Shown here: in pieces, positions 5,558 to 5,685 of the stretch | How positions within the stretch are numbered: the first letter of the stretch is position 1 | Layout: the number at the start of each line of letters is the position of its first letter | DNA from: an uncultured Thermomicrobiales bacterium | GTDB lineage: Bacteria; Chloroflexota; Chloroflexia; Thermomicrobiales; UBA6265 | DNA length: 5,685 nucleotides | Assembly (NCBI GenBank): GCA_902806375.1 | Contig: CADCWK010000188.1 | Coordinates: 1 to 5,685, forward strand | Direction: 5' to 3' | Position numbers and translations under genes: made by a program | The notes under the pieces: generated by a model | What the model was told of the DNA's origin: nothing | Databases searched by the model: none | Seen by the model: the letters and a program-made list of their open reading frames with translations, nothing else

Positions 5558-5685
5558 GCATGCGTGTCTGGGGTCGTTGGATGTCTTCTCTATCTGGACC
5601 CGCAACGCCTCGATCCGAACCACCTGGAAGCACGAGCGGGGACCGTGAGGCTCCACGCCCCACCGGTCCTAGACAGCGATCAGGT
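5558..5685. other. Right-edge stretch without a confident gene
   Basis: Two + strand frames are open to the edge: one from ATG 5560 (MRVWGRWMSSLSGP, then Pro/Ser/Arg-rich) and one from GTG 5645 (MRLHAPPVLDSDQ), the latter with GCGGGG just upstream. Either could be the beginning of a gene continuing outside the window, but too little is visible to decide. No RNA gene, repeat or clear promoter was seen here. Confidence 0.3.

Noticed and set aside
5303..5656. 117-residue - strand frame over the region after rpsD
   Set aside because: It crosses the perfect inverted repeat at 5311-5346, and its product is Arg/His/Gly-rich without a domain. It opposes a more plausible small + strand ORF.
1..5685. 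CRISPR arrays, tRNA genes, insertion sequences, attachment sites
   Set aside because: I found no spaced direct repeats, no cloverleaf with a T-loop consensus, no transposase-like protein and no terminal inverted repeats flanking a gene.

Overview
The window is high-GC bacterial DNA, with G or C in most third codon positions of the real genes. It is densely packed, and every gene I accept is on the + strand. Several start codons are GTG. The best phylogenetic marker is a stand-alone, zinc-free ribosomal protein S4. Its N-terminus (KVKKSRALG, ALTPKAQKYM) and C-terminus (CDEQLVVEYYSR) resemble the S4 of Streptomyces and other Actinomycetota. A high-GC Actinomycetota lineage is my first guess, and a high-GC Chloroflexota lineage cannot be excluded. 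This is judged by eye from recalled sequences.

Region 1 (1-4396) looks like the 3' part of a biosynthetic operon. In order it holds the C-terminal end of a probable SAM-dependent methyltransferase, a FAD-dependent oxidoreductase of the geranylgeranyl-reductase/aromatic-hydroxylase type, a small SRPBCC (START-like, polyketide cyclase-type) protein, a FabF-like ketosynthase with all catalytic residues, and an aminoglycoside-phosphotransferase-fold kinase. The first two genes overlap at TGATG and the SRPBCC and ketosynthase genes overlap at GTGA. The other gaps are 35 and 50 bases. The methyltransferase plus flavoprotein pair recalls the tailoring genes of type III polyketide (phenolic lipid) operons such as srsABC of Streptomyces griseus. 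The cyclase plus ketosynthase pair recalls type II polyketide or fatty-acid chemistry. No acyl carrier protein, chain-length factor or ketoreductase is visible, so the product cannot be named.

Region 2 (4397-4685) is a 289-base gap. It holds a strong GC-rich hairpin (4488-4518) followed by a T-rich stretch, a perfect TTGACA box with a plausible -10 just upstream of that hairpin, and a strong Shine-Dalgarno for rpsD. The hairpin may end the biosynthetic operon, or act as an early attenuator in the rpsD leader.

Region 3 (4686-5285) is rpsD. It is followed by a perfect 16-bp inverted repeat (5311-5346) and a second smaller hairpin. The last ~320 bases contain no confident gene. The best candidate is a 50-residue, single-membrane-segment ORF (5405-5557), and the start of a further gene may lie at the right edge.
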